Assembly (NCBI GenBank): GCA_009741485.1
Contig: CM019220.1
Span: 3,471,832 to 3,535,831 of the forward strand
Direction of reading: 5' to 3'
DNA from: Malurus cyaneus samueli
Lineage: Eukaryota; Chordata; Aves; Passeriformes; Maluridae
Length of the DNA stretch: 64,000 nucleotides
Of the stretch, positions 14,161-25,812 are shown piece after piece (positions within the stretch are counted from its first letter, which is position 1; the number at the start of each line of letters is the position of its first letter). The position numbers and the translations under genes were made by a program. The notes below the pieces were generated by a model. That model did not search any database, was not told the origin of the DNA, and worked only from the letters and a program-made list of their open reading frames with translations.

Positions 14161-15244
14161 TGTCTGTTTGCCTTGTCCTTGCTTGCTTTCCCTGTGAAGA
14201 AGTGAATTTTAGCAGCCTCCAGAAGGATTTCTGCTACAGCCTATTACTGCTGCCTAATTCAGGGACTGACATGGGGTGGGTCTCATCCTTTCCAAGAAAG
14301 GAAACAGCTCTTTTAATGAACATTTATATATTTTGCCATATCCTTTGAGAATCTTGGAGTAAGGAGAGTCTTCCTGCAATCAGATGCAGTTTATCATATG
14401 GAAAAATACATAATTAATTTGTTTTTATTTTCCACTTAATAACTACTCCCCAAAGCTGTAAATCTCAGCTTCTTTAGTGGCACACATCTGGAATGGATAA
14501 CAGACAGCAGCGTGAGTTCACCGGGGTTACACTGAGAGAAACCCTTTGGGAATGACTGCTGGTTTTTATCAGTGACCTGAATCGCATCAGGATTTCAAAA
14601 ATAAAAGAGAAATCTAGCAAAGCAATGATGTGCCAATAGGAGCCAATGCATCCACGTTCATTTCTCTCTCCAACAAGCACATTTGCTGAGTGCTGTTTGT
14701 GATGTCTCCATAATGTGAAAGGTTTGTGGTGAGGTCAGCGAAATTCATCCATCAAATTCAAGTCTTATTAACACAACATTCTGAAATATCCAAGTTTTAT
14801 TATTGGTTGTCAAAACCACTTTTCTCCCACTTCAGATAAAGCAGTTTATTGAATTATGTGGTCTAAATCAGTTTTGCAAACATCTCTTTGCTTTGGGGTG
14901 CTGTAGTACTTATTTTTTTCAATGCACAGAAAAAACCTTTTGAAATAGGAAGATAAATCAAAGAGCAAACTATTCTAGGGGAAATGGAATCTCCCACTCA
15001 CCATACAAAGGGTTTTTTTTTGGTTTTAGTTGGTTTTTTTTATTTTTTTTCCTCTTTCGCTGTCAAATATCCCATATTTGGAATATTCTGGTGGTTGGCT
15101 AACTATACAGCACCAGTGGGAGGAAATCCATCTACTGCACTGAACCCAAGAGTTCAGTTGTCCCTTCTGGTCTTTGTAATGATGCTTTCCTTCAAGATGG
15201 TGTGAGATGATGCTGATAGTAAATAAGCATGAGCTTCTAAAAGG

Positions 15245-15274
<30 letters not shown>
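15245..15274 (+). repeat. Poly(A) run of 30, preceded by AAGG
   Basis: Uninterrupted A-run that begins directly after aaaagg. Several other long A-runs in the window share this GG boundary. Confidence 0.9.
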
Positions 15275-15278
<4 letters not shown>

Positions 15279-18010
15279 TATTTTTATCCGATAGAAACTT
15301 GTGCAATCAGAGCTGTGGCTGCAAAATGAGAGTGATTGTGACAATTATAGCGATACAGATGTGGCCCTCTCCATTGAATTCTTCTGTGCATAAGAAGCCT
15401 CAGATCAATAAGGAAAAAAATAATTTTGCCACCTGTGAATGCATTCTAAGGACAAATCCACAGATTGGGAAGCTTTTCTGAATCTCCTGATATACAAAGT
15501 TAGATTAAAAGTCACGTGGGGAAAAACTTTTGAGGGCAAATTCCCCTGTTTTGGTTTCAGTTGGGTCAATACAGAGAGCATCCATCATTCACTGGTAGTG
15601 AAAACTGTGCATTGTATTTTTTTGTAGGGGAAGAAAACTGTAAGGCGGATATTGTACATTAAAACATATCTCTAAAGCTTTTAATATATGATAACATTTA
15701 TCTTTATCTAAAAAATAAAAATTAAATAACTGTTTTTCCTAAGTAAACCACAGCTTTGATCTTTACAGGTTCAGAAAAGTTTGGCTTTTTGAGGTTGTCT
15801 TTTATATTCCAAGTGAGTTCAAAAATGTCCATTTTATCACAAGTTCTGGGTTCTCTGCTTTGAAACTCCACATGTGTGCTGAGCAACAGAAATGGCTACA
15901 CACCCATGTTTGCATCCTTTATTAACAGGGGCTTGATGGAATTTCAGAGTGCCAAAATAAAAAAGGAGAATTAATATGCATAGAAGTTGTAAATTTAATT
16001 AGCCGGTGTTATCAATTAAGCACACTCAGTAGAACTCCAGCAGGAATTTTGATTTAGTGTATCTGCCAAAGAGTTGGACAAAATGCAAAATGAATATTCA
16101 ATTAAAACCAGAAAATTATCAAATATTCAGGTTTTTTTTTTCATTCAGTAAACTACTGGAACCAGTACAGAAGTAAATACTTATTCACTGAAAGTGACAG
16201 TGAACATTTTTGAACAAGCAGGGTGAAATCCTGCAGTTCCCCACTGATTACTATTGAGCATAAATCTAAATTTCTAGGTTTTGATCTAAGGGTAGAGTTG
16301 TTTTTTACCGGAATATTATGGGCACAGCACCACTGAAAACTCTATTTCTTATTTATAAAGCACTCTTAACAATTATAGTGATCGACTTATAGAGATATTT
16401 ATCAATTAATCTAAGAAATTAGTGATGAAATACTTATATTGTATTTTCTGGTCATCCCTGTTTTAGTTCAGGATTGCTCCCAGAAGTGTAAGTTTGATGA
16501 GCCTTCAAGCATTCCCATTTGAAAATTAAATAACCATTAATGGTATATTAAAAATTTCCCTTAGATTGTAAAATATAGGCATAAATTGTAATAATTGGAA
16601 AAGTGAACTTGCTGAATGATTTCATTTTTCTCTACTTTTTAGGGATCAAAGGAAAAATAAGAATGGTTTTCTTTGTATCTTTTTTTTTTTAGGAAAGTTT
16701 AGTGATTTTTCTCAGATGTAATAGAAAACCATTCTAAAGAGTGTCTTTAGTCCTCCTGAAATGAAACCGAAATGCCTTAGATTTGCTCATTTGTCCCAAA
16801 TTTAGGCAGTCTCATTCCTCCGAAGTAACGAGGACCCTTTGCTTTGTTGCAGTGATTTCTTTTAATGTCAGAACATGTTTTTGTGTGAAAGGGAAGAAAG
16901 GAGAGGGAAAATGTGCACCTTGTGTCCTTTCTTGATAGTTTTTCTTCTGCTTGTGCTTCTGCCTGCTTTACTCATCCACCTTCAGCCCCAATCATTTGGA
17001 GCTTGGGCCAAACTTCTCAGTTTCCAGGCTGCAAACACCCAGCTAAAAAGGAGCTTCTAATGGAAGTAACATTAAAAAATATAACCCAGAAAAGGATAAG
17101 AAATCCTGTTTTCTCACTGGTTGTGAGCTACTAATTAAGCTGCTATCAGACATCTAGGCAAGCAAAAGGATAATTTTAAATTATAGCACAATTTAATGTA
17201 GTACTGTGAAGCATGATCCAAAAATTATCTGAAAGTCATTCTCTTTATCATTAAGCTGCTAGAATATTTATATTTCATTAGCATCACCTCTGTTAATTAA
17301 CACTTCATTCTTCAATTTTTTGGTAGACCCAATATGCTTTATCAGAGACTACCAACTTAAAAAGGGAGTCTGTTATAGAGTCCCAAGTGTGTAAAAGCAG
17401 ATTCTGATTATATGTTAAATCTGCCCCCTACAGATTCAATACAGTGAAGAAAAAATACCTGCTGGTTTTTTTTTTTAATAAGAGGTGCATCTCTACTATA
17501 TATTCAGCATAAGAGGAATTGAGTTATTCATGCATCAACAAGAAAATGGATAAATTACAGTTAAAAGGAATTCTGCCCTGAGTTCCCAGCAAAAAAAAAT
17601 AATAATTTGTATAATAAGCTTATATCTATGTTGAGCAGCCACAGGGTAGCACACATTACACATTTTAAAAATATTACTCCACTGAATTAATTTTTTTTTT
17701 TTCAAAGTGTTCTTGCCCAAAGAGAAACTAAATTTAGAGAAATGTAGATAATGAGTTATAATATTTTTTTTTTTATATAGAAAAATATATTTTGTGCTTG
17801 TGAGGTTCCTGACGCCTTATTGCAAGGACCTCAGCTATGTGAGCAGCATAATTATTAAAACTCAAACAAAATACCATCTCACAACAAAGGACAGTTGTCT
17901 TAGCAGAAGAGAATTATTCAAGTGACTGACACCAGCTGGGAAAATATTTTACTACAAGGAAAAAGATAAGCAAAATGTTGTATAGTGTAAAGAGTTTTAC
18001 ATGATGTGAT

Positions 18011-18068
18011 ATAGAATCATGGAATCACTGAGGTTGGAAAAGACTTCTAAGACTATCAAGTCCAAACA
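18011..18068 (-). mobile_element. CR1 LINE, short 3'-end fragment (antisense)
   Basis: The sequence tagaatcatggaatcactg, followed by aggttggaaaagacttctaagactatcaag, is the reverse complement of the avian CR1 3' end: the ATTCTATG-type terminal repeat and the adjacent conserved 3' segment. Only about 58 bp remain, as is typical of heavily 5'-truncated CR1 copies. Confidence 0.85.
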
Positions 18069-20092
18069 TTTGAAATATTTAGGAGTGTTTTAAAGACTGT
18101 TTTCATGTGTTGTTTAAGCTTAAATACCAATTAAACATAGGGGTATACAAAAAAGCTATGAAATCTAATATAAAATTTAAAAAAAAAAAAAAATAATAAA
18201 TTGTGATTTGGCCATCTTGGTTCAGAACCCAACGACAAACAGTAACTTGTAGAGGCAGCAGCTTTTTCTGGTGAAAGCTGGGTCTCAGCACCCATCTCAT
18301 CTTTCCTTCCTGGGTAGGACAGGTATTTATTTTTATTTGTTCCAAGACTTCACGTCAAGTGTGAAATATGGATGTTCATATTTAAAGAAATTCTATTCTG
18401 CAGTAAAACAAATCAAAACTGAAGAGGTTGATGGAAAACAGGGCAGAGCCTAGGTTAGAGCCAAGTTGCACCAAGACCCAAATGAGGAAACAAAGAAATG
18501 TGTAAAAAAATGGGACATTGGGGTAAGATCCTTCGAGGCAGGAGAAGTCTTGGCATTTGGTGTTCCTGAAATACACAAGGGAGAAAAAAAAAAAAAAAAC
18601 AAAAAAAAACCAAAAACAAAAAACCAATAACAGCTTGGAATGAGGGCCATCAGAATTCTCATCAGGGTGATACTGAAACTGCAGCTGTTTTGGAAAATCC
18701 AGGCTGTCTGCCTTAACTCATGAGTCTGTACCATGCAGAGCTTTCAGATTCTCTGTGACAGTAAAAGTTCAGAAAGTTCAGGATCCTGCACACCTCCTAA
18801 CAGAGGGAAGCTTCTGGCTGTGAAATTGAACTTTTTCTACCTCTGATTTGGAAACTCAGTTGTACAGAGGTGTAGAAAAGCAGATTTATACCAACAATAA
18901 ACACTGCTTTAACAATAATTTTGCTTGGGATTGGCCTGGAGAGTCACCAAAACAGTGGATTTCACACTGGAGCTCAAATTGTGTACTAGATCTTCACAGA
19001 GAGAGCAGTTTCTCTCTTTCCCTATTTCTACTCTTGTTCCAGGACCTCTGTTGTATCTTCAGCAATAATTATGTTCCGTGGTACTTGACAACTCTTATAA
19101 TGTGATCTTAGAGTTCAATAAATGATGCTGAAGCAAGTGAACTTATTCTCTGTATTTTAAAAGGATGTTGGAACGTAAACATCACAACGTGCATTATCTC
19201 TGCAGATACTGTAGTTCTTCACATTAGATTTCTCTTTAATATTTTCCTGATTTTCTTTACTGCACGTGTGTTGTTTGCAGCATGATTCAGATGTAGGAGG
19301 GCAAAAATCTATAAAAAGCTAAAAGATATAGTTGTATGAAGAGACTTAAACTTATCCAGTAGTCTTAAGGATTTTTACCAGAGCTTATAACTATTTTTTA
19401 AAAAATAATGTTTTATTGTGCTACCTGATACTATCTATTTTGGGTTTATTTACTGGGTTTTTTTACCTCTGTATTTAAGGGATAAATTATTGCAAACAGT
19501 TTAGAGTTGGCAATATTGCAGCATAGCATGGAAAAGGTGAGGGGTTTTGTTTTATTTCTTTTTCCTGAAGGATAAAGTGTGGATTATATTAATTCTGCTG
19601 CCAAAGTGTGGGATGTAAGTAACAGGTGTGTGCATGTTATCCCTGCCCAGGTACTATAAACATCTCAATTTCCTTTTCTTTTTGTAGATAGCCAGTGGTG
19701 TTTTCCACTCAATTGCTCATTCTGTTTTAATATCTTATTTTCTTATTCCTTTAACTTACTTAAGTGGAATTTGCTCATGCAACACTTCTGTGGAATTTTT
19801 TACCACATTAATTTTGCTTCAGTTTAGTTCAAATCAAAAGTAAAAGCAGATTAATTCTGTAATTACAGTTCTTATTTGCTTGACTTGTTGGCTCTCGGTG
19901 CTTTGCTTTGGGATGCACAGAACACTGAGTTGTAGATTTGTTAAGTGCAGCATATTCATTTGAAAAATGTTTTATAAAATGCCTACAGGAAATTCTTTAA
20001 AGGCTAAGAAGATACGGTAGCCACAGAGATTGAAAAATAAAAGACTCAGAGATGGCTGAAAGTCTACTGGACAAAATTTGCAAAATTTGTCT

Positions 20093-20096
<4 letters not shown>

Positions 20097-20130
<34 letters not shown>
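20097..20130 (+). repeat. Poly(T) run of 34, followed by CC
   Basis: Uninterrupted T-run. On the opposite strand it is an A-run preceded by GG. Confidence 0.9.
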
Positions 20131-21161
20131 CCTTTATTTTTTCTTTGATGGAGAAGCCTAAGAACTAATTAATTCTTCTGGTACCCCTTGTGTTTAAACC
20201 ATGGGATGAAGACGAGCAGTGGGAAAAGAGCAGGTTGTCAAAACAGTTTTCAGATGTAGAAAAAAGTCTCACTGAGGGAAGTGAGTGGGAGAGGTGCTGG
20301 GATGGTGATGACTCTTGGATTGGAGACAGACCTTCCCTGGTGACATTGAGCAGCATTTGGAAGTAATTCTCTGTATCGATTCTGTGCTCAGTGTGGAAAT
20401 TATTTTTGTGTTTGTGCAGCAGCTACTAAACATGCTAAGCTGTTTTATCAGCATCTTTTAGTTTTAATATTCTGAGCGATAACCTTTGGCCACTCAGTCC
20501 CACACAGAGACACGAGTCCTAATCCCCCTCCTGCACCTGAGCCGATTCTGTTAACACATTTCCTCTCTGACTGACAGGATCCAGTCATTAAATGACAAAA
20601 TCCAAATTAACCCCAGGTTCTGTTTTGTATGTCAGGGTTGAGGTAAACCCAGCCAAAATTATCCATTGGGTTTGTTTTTTTTCCCTTGCTGATTGCTGTA
20701 ATTGAAACAGGGGTAAAATTAAATATCTCTCAGCTGCTCTGAAATACTTTGATAGTTCATTAAAAATTACTTTAAACAGATCATAATTCAGATTTATTAA
20801 TACTTACTGTAGAGTTAGGAGTTGTGGCCAGTTTGAGAAGAGCCCCTGGATGTCCACACGTGTTTGTTTCCTGCAGAGGGGGTACCAAGTTGTTCCTCTT
20901 TCTCACAATAAACCCAGTCTGGCTCTGAAGAGCTGCTGCAGCATTAGTCAGCCTGTTCTGCAGCCATTTCTATTCACAAGGGGGAATAAAAAAATGATCC
21001 AACTTCTAAATTCTCTAAATGAGGCTTACTTCCCTTTCTTTGAAAGAAAATAGAAGGCTTGTTGCCTGGTAGGGCTCAGCTGGGACCTGTTAGCTCTGAG
21101 TGATTAGGAGAACATGCTTTGTACCCACTCTTTTCTTAGTCAGGAAGCACTTTTCTCCTTT

Positions 21162-21200
21162 GGGGGGGAAAAAAAGAAAAAAAAAAGAAAAAAAAAGATG
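21162..21200 (+). repeat. Polypurine tract (G7 then A-runs with G)
   Basis: About 40 bases of only G and A on the plus strand: a G-run followed by A-runs broken by single G. Such tracts can adopt triplex structures; no function can be read from the sequence. Confidence 0.8.
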
Positions 21201-22183
21201 GGACAAAGCTATTGTTACTGACCAGCATTTTTCAATCAGGTCATCTCATCTCTTTTTAAAAATCTAAAGAATATTGCAGCTGCTTCCAGTTGTTCTTCTT
21301 GAAGGGCTTTTGAATGTCATTTCATTAAAGGAAGAAAAAAGAAATTGTATCTTGGGTTACAGTAATTCTTGCAAGAGATGGGAGATCAGCGAAATATATT
21401 AGCTTTTTTATTTTTCAGCTGTAATTGTCATCTTACTGGGTCTCTTAACTTGGGATTTTTGGTGTTCTACTGGTTGTTTTTTTCCCAGTTTTCAGTTACT
21501 TTTCCACAGATTTATATCAATACTCGCCTTTTATATTTGCTGCCTCATCTCCAAAGAATGAAATTAAATAATTTAATCTGAAGTGAATCCCTTTAAATAT
21601 GGAATTAAATTGTAAGTTTAGCTAGTAAATATCTTACTAAATATCTTAAATATCTTAGTATAGTAAGTAGCTTACTAATGTATATGTGTCCATTAATTGC
21701 AGAAAATAAAACCAGAGTTGAAGTGAATTCTGAAATTCTGCGAGACATCAGTATCTTTAATATGGGCTTAGACATTTATGGGGTTTTCTTCCCAGTTTTG
21801 AATCATATTTTGGGTATAAATAGCAAAATTTTTAGAGTATGTATGGTCCAGTAATCCATTCTATTACTTCATTGACCTGCCTGATGCAGCAATAGTTGCC
21901 CTGTCCTACTCTTCCAGTGAAAATACCGAGTTCAGTGTAGCCTTCCCCACATGATTACGGCTCCGTTGGTGAATTGACTTTGTAAAATGAGAACAGTCAG
22001 TCACCTGCTGCTTGTGGGAGCCCTCCCTGCTTTCCCACACCGGGGAACTCACAGGAACTGCTTTAGCCTGGAAGGTGCTAGCGAATTCTTGAATTTCTCA
22101 GGAACATTTTCAAGAGCCGCTATCAATGTTTCATCTGCAGGAGGAAAAGCACAGAGCAGACACCCATCCTTTAACAAACAGTG

Positions 22184-22351
22184 CCATCTGAAAATGGGAA
22201 GTTACAATTGTATTTTCATCTGAAAATGGGAAGTTACAATTGTTGTATTTCCATCTGAAAATGGGAAGTTACAATTGTATTTTCATCTGAAAATGGGAAG
22301 TTACAATTGTTGTATTTCCATCTGAAAATGGGAAGTTACGATTGTCATATT
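22184..22351 (+). repeat. Minisatellite: five copies alternating 32 and 35 bp
   Basis: The core catctgaaaatgggaagtta recurs at 22185, 22217, 22252, 22284 and 22319. Spacings are 32, 35, 32 and 35 bp. The 35-bp units carry an extra tgt and a changed end (attgttgtatttc versus attgtatttt). The pattern is therefore a 67-bp higher-order unit present two and a half times. Only the fifth copy has diverged visibly (acgattgtcat). High identity suggests recent duplication. Confidence 0.95.
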
Positions 22352-25300
22352 TTAACCGCACGTTTTTACGCTGAGCTGGGAGCGGCACAGGTGGGGTGGA
22401 TGTGGATGTGTGTGCCACATGTCAGGGTGTTCATGGGAAATGGAGACACTCTTAGAGCTCCTTTAAGCCATCCTCCTGCTCCATTGCAGTGTCTGAGAAG
22501 GTTGGAATAGGCTGCAGAAACCTGGGTGGAGCCCAGGAGCGATCCTGGGGTTTAACTGCAGAGCTTTCCTCTGTCACACACTCGTTCTGCTAAGATAAAG
22601 ACCAGGCATTTGCATACTCCCAATTTTCCAAACAATCCTCCTTCTCCTGGCTTTCCCCATGTGCCTGGTGCTGCACAGACCCGTGACCTGCCCATGCTGC
22701 CTTCTGGGTGTTTGACAATCGGATCTGAGTCGGTCAGGCTGCCTCAATTGTGGTGCAGCAGCCGCCAAAGAGCAACTCGACGCAGCGGTATCAGCCTCAT
22801 TAGCAGCAATAATGGGCTCTTAGTGCACTCTTGATTCTCCTATGATTTTAATGGCACAGCTTTCCCTGGTGGCTTTTTTTTGTATGGAGAAAGCATGAAG
22901 TCAGAGAACTTTTGTTGCCAGTAAAATATGGAGGGGTTGCAGATACACATTTCTCATTCTTGAGGTGTCGTTCTCTTTGTTCCGAGGAGCGCACCATTGT
23001 CAATAAAAAAAAAAAAAAAAGTGTTTGATGGGAGATGTTTCATTAGAAAACCGAATTTGAAATATTCAGGTCAGGAAGAGCACGCTGTGATAGTCAGCAT
23101 TCGGTTTGAACTTCTGAATGTTGGAAGGGTTTTTGGAGGTGCTGCTTGAAAGAAAATAAACCTCTGATCTTGGATGGTCTCTCAATTTATTAAAACCCTG
23201 AAAGCACTAATAAAGGCACTTCAGAGAACATTATACATTATAAAAAGTTGGTAAAAGTGATACGGGTCCCTTAGAAGTTCTCCATACGAATTTTTGGAAA
23301 TAGTTTTGGATATAGTTGTATTTGTCTGAGACATGAGCCTGGTAGGCAGCCGGGGGCTGCAGAACAATTGGATTTCTTACTGATTGACACATGGTTGCAT
23401 TTTGCGGGTATAATTTTAATTGGGAGTCTTGTTACCAGTCCTTTCATCCAAGCATAATCCCAGTTTTGTTCTCATTTTGTATTGAAATCAAGACGTGGGT
23501 TTGCTTTTAAAAGGTGAAGCCTGATTTTTGGCAAATCTCTGCTTGACACTGTACCTCATTCTTACAAGGAAATCGACTTTCCTTTTCATTTTATCCTTAC
23601 TCCTAGGAGACAAAATTACTCTAATGAGTTGCAATTTGTGTAAATATTTTAGGGTGAAACACAGAGGCCAACCAAGGCCTCCCTCCTTACGACTGGGTGG
23701 ATGAGAATAGTGCAGTCACAGGTGGGAGTAGCAATGTGGTGTAGAGGTATTAGGAGTAGCAGAAATGTTAGAAATGTTAGTATTAGAAAATGTTAGTTTT
23801 CCTTAGTTGTACTAAAAGCTATTAAAATTATATTCCTGTCCCTGTAAGAAAGGTAAGAGGGGTGATATACTGATCCTACTTAATTTACTCAATTCCTTTT
23901 TTATTAATTTACCCATTCAGGGTTGTTTTTTCCCCTCATGTTTTATCGTAATGGTTGTGTATGCGAAATGAGTCCGAAGCATTGTAGTAAAACTGTTGGA
24001 ATATTTCTTAGACCAGTAGCTCATATCCTGCAGCTCATCTGCATCCTGTACCTGAATCACCCACTGCAGTGACAAGCAGAGCAAGCAAAAGTGAAATAAA
24101 ATATAAAATAAAAGAAGCTGCTCGCTGCAGTTGGAAATATGACCTGAAATTAGCATCACTTCTAAGTCCCACAACAGCTTTTGTGTCACCTGAATAATAA
24201 TAAGCATTTTCTATATAAATATTCCATAGGATTTTGCTGGTGGAGAGATGTTATTTCTCTGAGAAGGACAAGTCAGTGCAGAAATAGTCACTGTAGTGCA
24301 AAGGCAGTTTTTGGTGGATGCTGCAATAAAATCATATGATGTTGTTGATACTTGGAAAATGTACCAAATGTGGCTTCAGATCAGCTCACTGCTCTGCTGA
24401 TGTCCCTGTGCTGAGCCAGGAGAAGGTCTCAGGAAGCTGGGCCTTGTCACTCGGGTGTGTTTTGGGCAGATTTCGGGGCTGTCAGGGGCTGTCACACTCT
24501 GAATGAGCAGGTTGGAGATGGGAATTGCCTGTGCAGAAATATCCAGCACGGGCTGAGCACAGCCAGCCTCCAGGCAATTTTCCAAAGGGTTTCTTCAAGT
24601 CTTCTTTCACTGTCTCCTGCATTTCAGTCAGTGCACGAATGGTTTGGGGAAAGGTGAAAAGCATCTCTACCCTGGTCACCAAAGCCATCATTTTACATAT
24701 TGTTGACCTCTAAAAATGAACACACAGATGGAAATCTTTGCAAAAGTAGCTGTGCTGGCACCTGTTCCTTACCTGTTTCATATAAAGCTGTGTGGGGAAT
24801 GAGTGTAATTTTCCTACTTTTATTAAATTATGAGTTTTTGTAGGAATATCGTCTTTCTTTGCCTTGTAACTGTTCAAAGTGGTCACTTGCTCTTTGGCTT
24901 CCCAATTCCTATTTCTGGCTCAAACCCACTGTTCTGTAGATACATTCACATTTATGTATTAATGAGGTATTTCAGGCAAGCCCAGTACACAACTGCACAT
25001 ATAAAAAATAATCTCCAAACCTAAAAAATTCCTGTAAAATAGAAAAAGGAGTATCAAAAAGGAAAAGAAAAATGCATGAAATACACGTGCAGAAGCACTG
25101 TAAAGATAGCTTATATACTCCTGAGGCTCTGACTGCAACTTGTGACATCTTTTATAGAAGTGTCACCTTTAGGAGGCTATTTTTGGCAATGATGTTTCAG
25201 CATGGGATTGTAAGGGTAACAGTGGGTATTGGATGTATCCTCCAGAGATCACCTTCACACTGCCTCAGATATTTCCAGGCGTGTTAAAAAAGGGAGCAGT

Positions 25301-25537
25301 ATAACTTGCTGAAGAGCTCTGCACACTTGTTTTATTCTTTCTCATAAAACCAGATTCAGTAAAAACTTGGCCTGTATCACGCTGTAATTTCCATCAGGAT
25401 TCAAAGCCATTACTTTCTCTGGATAAACAGCAGTTAGTACAAATCTTAAATATACACAAAGGGAAATACTCAGGCTTTGTAACATTTGTCACTTGCCGAA
25501 CAGCTAAAGCAGCAGAGAGGCACAGACTGTTCTAAGG
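22352..25537. other. LRP1B upstream intron, third part: no gene seen
   Basis: Mixed-composition sequence. A short GC-richer part lies near 22560-22800 and includes several CpGs. Otherwise it is AT-rich with a short A-run near 22987-23001. No repeat ends, RNA genes or exons were recognised on either strand. Confidence 0.55.

Positions 25538-25575
<38 letters not shown>
25538..25575 (+). repeat. Poly(A) run of 38, preceded by AAGG
   Basis: Uninterrupted A-run starting directly after ctaagg. It lies about 120 bp upstream of the CpG-dense patch at 25697. Confidence 0.9.
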
Positions 25576-25579
<4 letters not shown>

Positions 25580-25696
25580 CTTTATACCTAGATAGTCTGG
25601 AATTAGCCAACTGTCACTTTCCTTAGCCAGAAATAGGTGGAAGAGAAGACAGTTACGAAACTTAACTGACTCTTGTTTTTTCTTCTCTCTTCAAAG

Positions 25697-25812
25697 AGCG
25701 TGAGTTGCTCGGTGTTTCAGGAGCCCGCGGTTCCCGGGTTCTCGCTGTGCTCGAGCCGCTTAAAGGAGCTCTGCACGCTCTGCTCGCGGAGGCTTTGACG
25801 TTTCCACGGCTT
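25697..25812. promoter_or_regulatory. CpG-dense patch within AT-rich intron (possible regulatory element)
   Basis: About a dozen CpG dinucleotides occur in roughly 115 bp (for example cccgcggttcccggg, ctcgagccgc and gctcgcggagg). The surrounding kilobases have very few. A weaker CpG tail extends to about 26140. The patch is far below normal CpG-island length. It could be a small unmethylated regulatory element, an alternative start or a fragment of inserted GC-rich DNA. No TATA-like element or downstream exon with clear coding character was found. Confidence 0.35.

Larger units (their letters stand above)
9063..22183. other. LRP1B upstream intron, second part: no gene seen
   Basis: No exon with LDLR class A, EGF or propeller motifs was found on either strand. 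Contents include a (CTG)n at 10791-10810, a 41-base A-run at 10906-10946, an A/C-rich tract at 11898-11977, a TCC-rich run at 14123-14160 and a 30-base A-run at 15245-15274. There is also a short CR1 fragment at 18011-18068, a 34-base T-run at 20097-20130 and a polypurine tract at 21162-21200. The rest is unremarkable AT-rich sequence. Confidence 0.6.

Noticed and set aside
10906..25575. Long A-runs as tails of processed pseudogenes
   Set aside because: No upstream polyadenylation signal plus cDNA-like sequence could be recognised next to them, and flanking target duplications were not seen.
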